A stretch of 64,000 nt of DNA from Archaeoglobus profundus DSM 5631 (lineage in GTDB: Archaea; Halobacteriota; Archaeoglobi; Archaeoglobales; Archaeoglobaceae): contig NC_013741.1 of assembly GCF_000025285.1 (NCBI RefSeq), positions 496,001-560,000 on the forward strand. Direction: 5' to 3'. Of the stretch, positions 19,516 through 26,226 are shown in pieces. Each line of letters opens with the position of its first letter. Within the stretch, counting starts at the first letter, position 1. A program made the translations under genes and the position numbers. Below the pieces are notes generated by a model, which worked only from the letters and a program-made list of their open reading frames with translations, was not told the DNA's origin and did not search any database.

Positions 19516-20155
19516 ATGATAACGTACAAAATAAGGAGGTTCAACATAGAAGGGTTTGAGATAAGAGGGAAGAAGTATCTCAGCCCTGAAGAAGAGTTTC
19601 TACTTTCTAAGAAGGTTTTCGTGCAAGAGAAGGTTGACGGAAAGTTCACATGCAGGGATTTTGGAGATTTCTTAATTCTATGCGAAGACTTGAGGGACAC
19701 GCACACAATATACTACAAGAATTTGCCATCAAGGTTTCTGGGTTTTGACGTATATCAAAAGGATGAAGGATTTTTGGAGGTTAAGGAAGCTTACAAAATC
19801 ATGTTAGAGTACGGGATAATACCGGTTCCAATAATATATGTCGGCAAAGTCGATAAAGAAATGATAAAAAATTTCGTTCTCGAGAAAAACTCAGAATTCT
19901 TAACAGAAATAAATCCAAAAATGAGGGACATTGCAAAGGAAGTAGCTCCAGATATCGTCGGGAAAAAGAATTTCATAGAAGGTGTTGTCGTCAAGTATTA
20001 CGAGAACAACAGACTATACGCTGGAAAAGCCGTGAATCCAGCCTTTGAAAAAATAGGCCGGTAGATATGAAATGTACAAGCACAGGAACAGAATTACCCC
20101 TTGGAGCGAAGAAAAACTCAACAAATATTTTAGAAGAGTGTTTTCTTGGCTGTAG
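19516..20155 (+). pseudogene. RNA ligase-family protein gene with C-terminal frameshift
   Basis: The open frame from ATG 19516 encodes 182 residues of a nucleotidyltransferase-fold ligase: nucleotidyl lysine in EKVDGK (K39), motif III FLGFDVY (74-80), motif IV EGVVVKYY (155-162) and motif V AGKAVNPAFEK (169-179). It stops at 20064, but the +1 frame from about 20053 to the stop at 20155 encodes a further 30 or so basic residues (GRYEMYKHRNRITPW...) that look like a natural continuation. So one frameshift near GGCCGG separates the tail. All core motifs are upstream, so a shortened active enzyme is conceivable. It converges with the E1 gene. Confidence 0.6.
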
Positions 20156-20167
20156 ATCTTTATTTAT

Positions 20168-20968
20168 CTAGGATTCATCTAAGGCCGAACAAATCTCGCA
20201 ACGAGGATTTCTCTTCAAATTAGCCGTGCTGAATTTCATCTCTGCGAGATTTACTGAAATGTAGTTAGGTGGTTTTGAAATCTCGAAAAGTACATTAAAA
20301 GCTATCATAGCAGCGAGACTTGCCAAAAAACTTAGAGTTGGAGCAGGACTAACAGCGTAACCTGTTTTCATGCTTAAATCTACTTTATCGCTAAGATTTG
20401 TTTTGTCAAGTACCGGCAACTCGAAGTAACTACACCTGAGGCATGCAGTCTTACCGGGAATTATTAACCTTACATGTCCCCTTAATCCATCCGTCGTAAA
20501 CCCAGTATCAATCATTGTGGTATTAGTTTCCACACAAATGTCGTTAACGTAAATTCTAGAGCTTGTATTGTCAGTAGCAGTTACAACCAAATTTGCTTCT
20601 TCTACAATTTCTTGTAAGTCAATTTCAAGAACATTCTTTGGTATTGCCTCAATTCTCACGCTATGGTTTTCAAATATCTTCTCGAGCTTACGCTTCAAGA
20701 TCTCGGCTTTATTTTTTCCTATATCGCAGACTTCAAATCCATCTCTGTTTAGATTTTCAATTTCGACTATATCATTGTCTATCAAGACCAAATTGCCGAT
20801 ACCTAGTCTTGTAATCAGCCTCGCAATTGGATTGCCTAAGCCACCACAGCCGACGATTATTACCTTCATTTCTCTCGCTTTTTCGTAGCTCCACCCCTTT
20901 AGACCTATGAGTCTGCTAAACTCTCTCGGAGTCGAATCACTAGAAGAGGAAAAATTCGGTAACGCCAT
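20168..20968 (-). CDS. E1-like ubiquitin-activating/ThiF-MoeB family adenylyltransferase
   Basis: A 266-residue ThiF/MoeB/E1 protein. The ATP loop is VGCGGLG (39-45), the ribose aspartate is in IDNDIVE (64-66), the ENLNR arginine finger region is 71-75, and ATDNTSSR is 131-138. Paired cysteines CLRC (176-179) and CEIC (257-260) form the usual structural zinc site. The crossover region (about 195-215), where ThiF and E1 enzymes carry the catalytic cysteine, has none. It should adenylate the C-terminus of a ubiquitin-like protein; how a thioester forms is unclear. Last gene of the ten-gene operon, overlapping the previous gene by 29 bases. Confidence 0.88.
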   Translation of the reverse strand: MALPNFSSSSDSTPREFSRLIGLKGWSYEKAREMKVIIVGCGGLGNPIARLITRLGIGNLVLIDNDIVEIENLNRDGFEVCDIGKNKAEILKRKLEKIFENHSVRIEAIPKNVLEIDLQEIVEEANLVVTATDNTSSRIYVNDICVETNTTMIDTGFTTDGLRGHVRLIIPGKTACLRCSYFELPVLDKTNLSDKVDLSMKTGYAVSPAPTLSFLASLAAMIAFNVLFEISKPPNYISVNLAEMKFSTANLKRNPRCEICSALDES

Positions 20969-21233
20969 CTTTCACGACCTCCTCCATATTTAATCTAACT
21001 TTCATCCCGTTCCTAGTTACAGTGAAGTTTGTAAACTCAAAATCTAGGAAACCATTCACGACTACACTTTTAAACCACTCGGAGTACGTAATCGCATTTT
21101 TTACGAAAAAGTACAATGGTACTTTGTTCTTATATTTCAAGGAAACTACTCTCGGTTTTCGGTAGTATATTATAGATTCTTCTTCATTTAGGTCATAAAC
21201 TCCAAATAACTGAGATTCGCTATCTGCTATCAA
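20940..21233 (-). CDS. small unknown protein between JAMM and E1 genes
   Basis: A 97-residue protein I do not recognise. It is rich in aromatic residues and predicted beta strands (for example the segments around residues 28-45 and 58-82) with an acidic N-terminus, and ends in FFLF. It overlaps the JAMM gene by 14 bases and the E1 gene by 29 bases, so it is certainly translated as part of the operon. It has no Gly-Gly tail, which argues against its being the conjugated modifier. A compact beta fold acting as an adaptor is a guess. Confidence 0.6.
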   Translation of the reverse strand: MIADSESQLFGVYDLNEEESIIYYRKPRVVSLKYKNKVPLYFFVKNAITYSEWFKSVVVNGFLDFEFTNFTVTRNGMKVRLNMEEVVKDGVTEFFLF

Positions 21234-21768
21234 TATGGTACTTAACTGTGGCTTTTTCGAGGTAATCCGCAGAAGCTAGAGTGTAAACTCTGAATGGTAT
21301 ACCATATTTGTAGAAGATCTTGACTTTCACTTTAGAAAAAATTTCGTGATCTTCAACAACTTTAAGCCTAATCTGCTTACCGTTTTTATTGAACGCTTTA
21401 ATTTCGAACTTTTTTGGATCCATAACTAAAGCTATCCTGTTAAGTTTGCTTTTCCTTAAGTTTGCGAGATCCGTGCTTGAAAGATACGCTCCAAATCCAA
21501 CGTGAGTGTGGATAGTCCCTAAATTTTCGAGCCCTGCTGGTAGGAAAGAGTTTTCAAGCTGATTGTAAGTTACACTTACAGGAGACGAGGTTCCCTTGTA
21601 TTTGAATATGCTCAAGACCAAGTAGCCTTCATCAGTTACCACTCCAACCAGTGCTCCCACTATTTCATTTTCTCCCGCTTTTACAGCAGCTTCGTAGAAG
21701 TCTAGTAGCTCAGTTTCACTTACTAGCACATACTCACAGTTAGCTCTACAAAAGTTTAAGAGGAACAT
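21220..21768 (-). CDS. JAMM/MPN-domain metallopeptidase (deubiquitinase-like)
   Basis: A 182-residue JAB/MPN protein with a complete JAMM motif: glutamate in NEIVGALVG (E35), then HTH (H87, H89), seven residues, S97-S-T-D100. These residues bind zinc and activate water in Rpn11, AMSH and CsaB-type isopeptidases. It starts at the base after the Ubl-E2 stop. In this operon it would process a ubiquitin-like precursor or remove it from targets. The C-terminal third, after about residue 130, is extra to the minimal domain and not recognised. Confidence 0.9.
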   Translation of the reverse strand: MFLLNFCRANCEYVLVSETELLDFYEAAVKAGENEIVGALVGVVTDEGYLVLSIFKYKGTSSPVSVTYNQLENSFLPAGLENLGTIHTHVGFGAYLSSTDLANLRKSKLNRIALVMDPKKFEIKAFNKNGKQIRLKVVEDHEIFSKVKVKIFYKYGIPFRVYTLASADYLEKATVKYHIDSR

Positions 21769-22542
21769 CTACTCACCCCTTAGAATTCTTAAAATGTCCG
21801 ACATTTCTCTGAGTGTTGTAGATTTCTCCCCTAAAGCTTCGTATCCGATCCTGATCCAAGGAAACACAACATCCGAAATATAGTGTGCTATGCCTAGCCT
21901 CCCAGTCCAATTCTGAAGATACTTTTTATCACCACATACCACAATTATTTTCTTACCATTAATGTAGAACGGATAGACATGTTTGTGAATATTTGAGGCC
22001 ATGTATTTGTCAAAAAATCTTCCACGAAGAGTTGCCTCGGGATGGACAAGTGGGTATGCTGGCGGTAAGAATACAAGCAGTTCAACTGATCCATAGCTTC
22101 CCACTCTTATACATCCCTTAACCGTCTTTAAACCTTCATACGTATAAAACGCTGGATTTACATAAGCAAACCCAGGGTTGTTTCTCCCTATCAGGTTGTT
22201 AAGCATTTTAATCCTGACGATTTCTTCCCTTGCCCTTTCATTCCACTTCGGACTGTTTACTTTAACATTCCTCAAAAAATTGGGGAAATCAGGGATTATA
22301 CCCTGATCCCCCTCACTTAAAACCCTAAATCTAGTTTCTCCTGTCTCTCTTACAATATCTCTGACTGTCTTGCCAGGATCAACTGGTAATCCAGAAGTTG
22401 TGGCGATAATTGACTCTCTCCACTTTTCGGGAGGCACAGCTCTCATACCGACCTCAAAAAGCCTTTCATTTGGGTTTGCCTCAACATATATTTCCTCTCC
22501 ATCTACCTCCAAAATTAAGGGTATTGCCCCCATACCGAACAC
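21769..22542 (-). CDS. ubiquitin-like domain fused to E2/UBC-fold conjugating enzyme
   Basis: A 257-residue two-domain protein. Residues 7-76 look like a beta-grasp ubiquitin-like domain (ILEVDGEEIYVEANPNERL...KTVRDI...FRVLSEG). Residues 100-240 look like an E2: strand then proline turn FLPPAYPLVHPEA (158-170), then GKKIIVVCGDKKYLQNW, where Cys203 and Trp212 fall at the places of the E2 catalytic cysteine and the tryptophan after it. There is no internal Gly-Gly after the Ubl part, so that domain is probably a docking module rather than the modifier. GGGGGTG precedes the ATG. It should accept the activated modifier from the E1. Confidence 0.82.
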   Translation of the reverse strand: MFGMGAIPLILEVDGEEIYVEANPNERLFEVGMRAVPPEKWRESIIATTSGLPVDPGKTVRDIVRETGETRFRVLSEGDQGIIPDFPNFLRNVKVNSPKWNERAREEIVRIKMLNNLIGRNNPGFAYVNPAFYTYEGLKTVKGCIRVGSYGSVELLVFLPPAYPLVHPEATLRGRFFDKYMASNIHKHVYPFYINGKKIIVVCGDKKYLQNWTGRLGIAHYISDVVFPWIRIGYEALGEKSTTLREMSDILRILRGE

Positions 22543-22545
22543 CCC

Positions 22546-22728
22546 CTAACGAATTAAACTCACAATCGAAGGAATTACACTCTTAATTCGAACAACCCAG
22601 AATGTCCAGACCTGTTTAGCAAACGATATCAGTTCTGGTATCGTTAAGTTCGTTGGGACGTCGACTTTACCTTCTATGATCGGTATAGCGATTGCCAAAA
22701 AATAATGAAAATCAGAATCTTCTTGCAC
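22546..22728 (-). CDS. small hydrophobic protein of the Ubl operon
   Basis: A 60-residue protein with probable GTG start at 22728 preceded by GAGGGGTG. It has an acidic N-terminus (MQEDSD), a hydrophobic stretch at about 9-18 and a second amphipathic to hydrophobic segment at about 38-59 ending in SLIR. Three bases separate its stop from the Ubl-E2 start. It is not recognised; a short membrane-associated peptide is plausible from composition. Confidence 0.5.
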   Translation of the reverse strand: MQEDSDFHYFLAIAIPIIEGKVDVPTNLTIPELISFAKQVWTFWVVRIKSVIPSIVSLIR

Positions 22729-22745
22729 ATGGCATTACACCCCTC

Positions 22746-22886
22746 TTATAGCCCTCTCCACCATTCTATGTCATCTTCGCATGGGCGTGCTGTCCTTCGG
22801 TTTCTTATTTTTCTCAGAACCCATACTATCAGCACGGTCAGTAAGAGTCCTGCTACAGTTGCGGCAAAAATTAAGTTGGAGTTCAT
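22746..22886 (-). CDS. 46-residue single-pass membrane protein
   Basis: A short frame with ATG at 22886 and TAA at 22746 encodes a protein that begins MNSNLIFAATVAGLLL, has one clear membrane helix (about residues 5-24), then a basic stop-transfer cluster (RKIRNRRTAR) and an acidic/aromatic tail with EDDIEWWRGL. A GGGGTGAGG ribosome site lies just upstream, and the gene begins five bases after the FtsZ-like stop. The Trp-rich cytoplasmic tail looks like a docking peptide. Function unknown. Confidence 0.6.
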   Translation of the reverse strand: MNSNLIFAATVAGLLLTVLIVWVLRKIRNRRTARPCEDDIEWWRGL

Positions 22887-22891
22887 ACTCC

Positions 22892-24088
22892 TCACCCCCT
22901 TACAAAGTTCTCCAAAACCTCGTCATCGACCAATCCTGTACCAAGGTAGTTCTCTAGTTCAGGAATAGCCTCATCAACAATCTTTCTGTGGTTGTGAAGA
23001 AAGTGCCTGATTGCCATTTCGTTACCCTTCAGGAAGGCAGTCACGGAGATTGGGATGTACTTTATTGGCAGGTGAAATCCGTCAGCTATAATATTTTCTG
23101 CAAACTCAAACTCCTTGCCGAAGATTTCTAGATCTACAATTTTAACCGGAGAAATTATCGAGATTCTCACGAGTTCGGAATCTCTTGCATGGAACACGGC
23201 TCTCGCGTATAGCGAAGTAGAATCGAAGTCAATAGCCCTTTTGGCGAGTTTGAATATATCCTCTCCACCGATGCTCTTTACCCTAGGTAAATGTGTGATA
23301 GATCTGTATTCTGTGTTCGTTGTAAAGAATCCTCCTCTTCCGATGATGTCTGTCAGATCTATTCTGTTAATTCCTGCCTTGTATTTCGAAAGCAAGAGTG
23401 TCATTATCGTGTTGAGTATATTTAGATCGCTCAGCTTTTTAAGTGTTGGTTCTCTATCGAAGTAGCTCAAAATTAGGCTACGTCTGTCTCCAACTTCGTT
23501 CATTAGCTTTAGCGTGACGAGAATCGAATTGGCAATTTGTGGAGCATAGTCACCCCTCGAAAGGCTTACGTAATCGATTATCTGAGCTTTACTTTCAATG
23601 CTCCTTACAAGTTTCTTAACCTCGTTTGAAACTGCTAGTGCGTAACCAGAAGACGTCCCGCCTGCGAATATAAGCTCGATAAATGTAGATGGTACTACTC
23701 CGTACTTGGATTTAAGCTCGTTTAAGTATTTGTTTATCTTAAAGCTAATCTCTGCGGACATTGGACGAATTGTCTCATAACCGACCATCGCGTTTTTTCC
23801 ACAGCCGTCTATACCTAAACCTATTACCAGCGCCGAACGGAAGCAGTGCTTAACTTTTTCAAAGACGGCCGATGCTACATTATCGTCGGCTAAAATACAT
23901 ATCAAGTGAGTGTATTTCCTGAGTATTGCCGGAAGCTTTGTGGTGACAAGGTTAGCAGATTCATCTCCAACTGATGTTAGAAAGTAGCCATTGGACCACA
24001 TGTTTCTCCATTCCGGTGGCTCGTAGATTTCTTTGCCAAACGATTCTGGCTTTATATTGAAAACCGTCCTCACAAACATCCTCATCAC
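22892..24088 (-). CDS. divergent FtsZ/tubulin-superfamily protein
   Basis: A 398-residue protein resembling FtsZ/tubulin. The segment ELIFAGGTSSGYALAVSNEV has AGGTSSG (142-148) in place of the tubulin GGGTGSG phosphate loop (T4), with the helix after it. Before it come GLGIDGCGKNAMVGYE (90-105) as a T3-like region and VIG-type strands; after it, NSILVTLKLMNEVGDRRSLIL fits the guanine-binding helix H7 region. The N-terminal T1 loop is degenerate (SVGDESAN). It overlaps the preceding membrane-protein gene by ATGA, so the two are translationally coupled. A polymerising GTPase tied to a ubiquitin-like system is suggested; sequence divergence leaves some doubt. Confidence 0.68.
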   Translation of the reverse strand: MMRMFVRTVFNIKPESFGKEIYEPPEWRNMWSNGYFLTSVGDESANLVTTKLPAILRKYTHLICILADDNVASAVFEKVKHCFRSALVIGLGIDGCGKNAMVGYETIRPMSAEISFKINKYLNELKSKYGVVPSTFIELIFAGGTSSGYALAVSNEVKKLVRSIESKAQIIDYVSLSRGDYAPQIANSILVTLKLMNEVGDRRSLILSYFDREPTLKKLSDLNILNTIMTLLLSKYKAGINRIDLTDIIGRGGFFTTNTEYRSITHLPRVKSIGGEDIFKLAKRAIDFDSTSLYARAVFHARDSELVRISIISPVKIVDLEIFGKEFEFAENIIADGFHLPIKYIPISVTAFLKGNEMAIRHFLHNHRKIVDEAIPELENYLGTGLVDDEVLENFVRG

Positions 24089-24867
24089 CTCAACAACCTA
24101 AAATTCGTTTGAGCAAATTCTTCCTCCTCCTTAGGCAACTTATTAGCCAGATAGTACCTCCAGACAAAGACTGCCGTGCCAGCGATTAATGCTAAAATCA
24201 CTACAGCCAAAATCGGAGACGAGTTGTCAGGCTCTGACACGGTTAGTAATCCCTCTATTTCGTTTAAAATTGCATTTGCTTCTTCCAGTTGCCCGTCTTC
24301 CAGCGTACTTTTAGCAATTCTGAACTTCTCCTCGATGATTAGCTGAAGTCTTTCTGGAATTGCACTCTTGACTTTTTCGTATTTAGCATAAAGTTCTCCG
24401 TACCTTTTCAACAACTGTAATCGTTCAGATTGGGTAGTGGACTTATCTCTCGTCGTCTTTTGCGGAGTTAGTGTAAGTTCTTTTTGGATAGAAGGGGAGT
24501 CGATACGGTAAGCATTTGGAAATATGACTGCCAATGTTTCTGCATCAGGCATATCACCTATTATTGTAATCTCGACGGTTTGGCCCTTTGAAATTTTGAA
24601 ATCGATTGTGTCTGACTTGATTGTATTGTATGGTACACTCTCTTTCGTTAAAACATCAACTACCTTAAACGTCGGATTCTTGAGCTTTGTGTATACTTGG
24701 ACACTCTCGTCTTGTTGTCCCAAGATAGTTACGTAAATTCCAACTACATCACCAACTGTCGGATTTTCTGGTCTGACTTTTGCACTCACGACAAGTGGCT
24801 CCGCTGCACAAGCTATGGGTAGAATAACTATTGCCATTACTACAGCCAAAAACTTAGCCCAATACAT
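24085..24867 (-). CDS. exported, C-terminally membrane-anchored protein
   Basis: A 260-residue protein starting at ATG 24867, set by GGAGGTGG just upstream (a longer frame to 24891 has no such site). Residues 1-22 form a signal peptide ending ACAA (the cysteine at 20 could also be a lipidation site). Residues 24-133 are beta-rich with an immunoglobulin-like look (VVSAKVRPENPTVGDVV). Residues 146-208 are helical, probably coiled coil. One membrane helix at about 218-238 precedes a short cytoplasmic tail (KLPKEEEEFAQTNFRLLR). The outside-facing domain and inside tail, coupled to the FtsZ-like gene, suggest a membrane tether. Confidence 0.7.
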   Translation of the reverse strand: MYWAKFLAVVMAIVILPIACAAEPLVVSAKVRPENPTVGDVVGIYVTILGQQDESVQVYTKLKNPTFKVVDVLTKESVPYNTIKSDTIDFKISKGQTVEITIIGDMPDAETLAVIFPNAYRIDSPSIQKELTLTPQKTTRDKSTTQSERLQLLKRYGELYAKYEKVKSAIPERLQLIIEEKFRIAKSTLEDGQLEEANAILNEIEGLLTVSEPDNSSPILAVVILALIAGTAVFVWRYYLANKLPKEEEEFAQTNFRLLR

Positions 24868-24891
24868 TCTAACCACCTCCGTTTTACCCAA

Positions 24892-25013
24892 TTCGAGGCC
24901 ACGTCTCGCTAAAGATAAACTAAAAAATAAAAACTAAATATTAAGAATACATAGGATTTTCTTGTGCCTTATCAGAATTAGACGTTGTACTCCACAGTTC
25001 TTCGCATTCTTTC
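24892..25013. promoter_or_regulatory. AT-rich gap, possible internal promoter
   Basis: About 120 bases of very AT-rich sequence separate the two small upstream genes from the membrane-protein gene. On the minus strand it holds T-rich and TTAATATTTAG-like stretches that could both terminate and restart transcription. It is the only sizeable gap inside the operon, so the first two genes may form a separate unit. Confidence 0.3.
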
Positions 25014-25322
25014 TCAACTAAGGTCTTTAAGAGATCGACCAACTTCTGTTTGATAAGTCCATTGAACAGAAAATCTCTCTAGTTTGTTATACCTCGGAAA
25101 CAATACAAGCTTAAGCAAGAATTCGTAGTAATCTATGCATGATAACGCAAATTTCTCTAAAACAAATTCGACATCTTCAAGCTTTACGCTACCCAGATCT
25201 CTTTGAATAGCTTCTCTGGCAAATAAGAGTGCTTTAAATACGATGAAGCGCGTTGGATCTTCTTCAATTTTCCTAAAAACTTCCTCTATAAACTCTTCAT
25301 AATCTACCATATCCGACATCAT
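25014..25322 (-). CDS. small acidic helical protein of the Ubl operon
   Basis: A 102-residue protein, not recognised. The N-terminal 80 residues are acidic and predicted mostly helical (DYEEFIEEVFRKIEEDP; VKLEDVEFVLEKFAL), ending in a more polar tail. A strong GGGGGTGAT lies just before the ATG. It sits upstream of the membrane-anchored protein on the same strand after a 120-base gap. It could be an adaptor or substrate of the conjugation system; nothing in the sequence says which. Confidence 0.5.
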   Translation of the reverse strand: MMSDMVDYEEFIEEVFRKIEEDPTRFIVFKALLFAREAIQRDLGSVKLEDVEFVLEKFALSCIDYYEFLLKLVLFPRYNKLERFSVQWTYQTEVGRSLKDLS

Positions 25323-25358
25323 ATCACCCCCTTATTTTTCAAAAGTCAAATAAAAAAT

Positions 25359-25553
25359 TTAAATAAAAAATATTTTTGATAACTCTTCTAGCGCCTTGCG
25401 TTTATCGAGTTTTCCCTTAAAAACTACTGTTGCACGATGGATGTAGCCATCTTTACCGAGATAGCGGAACTTTACTAAGCTAATGTCTCGATCTGCAATA
25501 TATCTAACAACTACCACATTATCCACGCTCCTTAGGTAGTCGGTGGTCCACAT
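25359..25553 (-). CDS. small basic protein opening the Ubl operon
   Basis: A 64-residue protein with alternating beta strands (NVVVVRYIADRDISLVKFRYLG...ATVVFKG) and a C-terminal helix (KALEELSKIFFI). Not recognised. It has no Gly-Gly terminus, although the size and beta-rich pattern are compatible with a compact beta fold. A perfect hairpin sequence lies five bases upstream of the ATG and there is no clear ribosome site, so translation may be controlled. Confidence 0.5.
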   Translation of the reverse strand: MWTTDYLRSVDNVVVVRYIADRDISLVKFRYLGKDGYIHRATVVFKGKLDKRKALEELSKIFFI

Positions 25554-25557
25554 CTCA

Positions 25558-25589
25558 GCCCTGCCCTATTCGCTAATCTCGGGCAGGGC
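25558..25589 (-). promoter_or_regulatory. perfect 9-bp inverted repeat before the Ubl operon
   Basis: GCCCTGCCC (25558-25566) and GGGCAGGGC (25581-25589) are exact inverted repeats around a 14-base AT-rich loop, very GC-rich in an AT-rich neighbourhood. Its edge is five bases from the start codon of the first operon gene. It could be an operator in DNA or a leader hairpin hiding the translation start. Confidence 0.6.
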
Positions 25590-25806
25590 CTCACTAACCC
25601 TCAATACTAGATATATACTAATATGTTTAATATTTTTCGGTCGAAAAAAATGGATAATACTTATTTTGTTGGATAAATTGAATATAGCAATTATCTTGTT
25701 AAAGAATAGTAGAGGGAACAATAAATTGCAAAATTTGCAAAGTATGTAAACCTTTGCAAAATTGATTATAAATAGTGTTAAATAAATTATATCAACTAGA
25801 ATCGTT
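25590..25806. promoter_or_regulatory. divergent AT-rich promoter region
   Basis: AT-rich sequence between the leftward Ubl operon and the rightward orphan pair. It contains several TATA-like tracts: TAGATATATACTAATATG at 25608-25625 and TTATAAATAG at 25765-25774. The latter is about 33 bases before the ATG at 25807 and suits a short-leader or leaderless start. No larger repeat was seen. Confidence 0.4.
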
Positions 25807-26223
25807 ATGGAGTTTGGTAGGATAATTGTACACAACAAAGTACATGGTACTGAACAAATAAAGCTCGCACCCCCAGGAGGGGCAAGGGTAAGACACTACA
25901 TATTTAGGATATATTACGATGATGGAAGCGTTGAAAAAAGTCCAACATTCTCCGTAGGTCCTGTAGGTCCAGGAGGTGAAATGAAATACGTTCACGGATT
26001 AATAGATGTTGAGGGAGTAATACTACCCGCAGACATTAAAGATGACCCAATACACTTGGAGTACTATGACGAGAAGTTAAAAAGAGCTAAATATATAATA
26101 CGTGTTAATAAAATAAATCGATTCGAAATAGGTGGTTGGACACCCTCAAAATTGTCTACAAGACAAAAAGGAATAAAAATAATTGAGTTGATAGAATATG
26201 ATACTGCATTAGTAGAGGTGTAA
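25807..26223 (+). CDS. unknown protein, AT-rich orphan gene 1
   Basis: A 138-residue protein, not recognised. The first 80 residues are rich in beta-strand pattern with Gly/Pro turns (APPGGARVRHYIFRIYYDDG; VGPVGPGGE), the rest alternates Lys/Ile. Codon choice is far more AT-rich than the housekeeping genes, with many ATA, AAT and AAA codons, a sign of foreign origin. Three bases separate its stop from the next start, so the pair is one unit. It is divergent from the Ubl operon. Confidence 0.55.
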   Translation: MEFGRIIVHNKVHGTEQIKLAPPGGARVRHYIFRIYYDDGSVEKSPTFSVGPVGPGGEMKYVHGLIDVEGVILPADIKDDPIHLEYYDEKLKRAKYIIRVNKINRFEIGGWTPSKLSTRQKGIKIIELIEYDTALVEV

Positions 26224-26226
26224 TTT

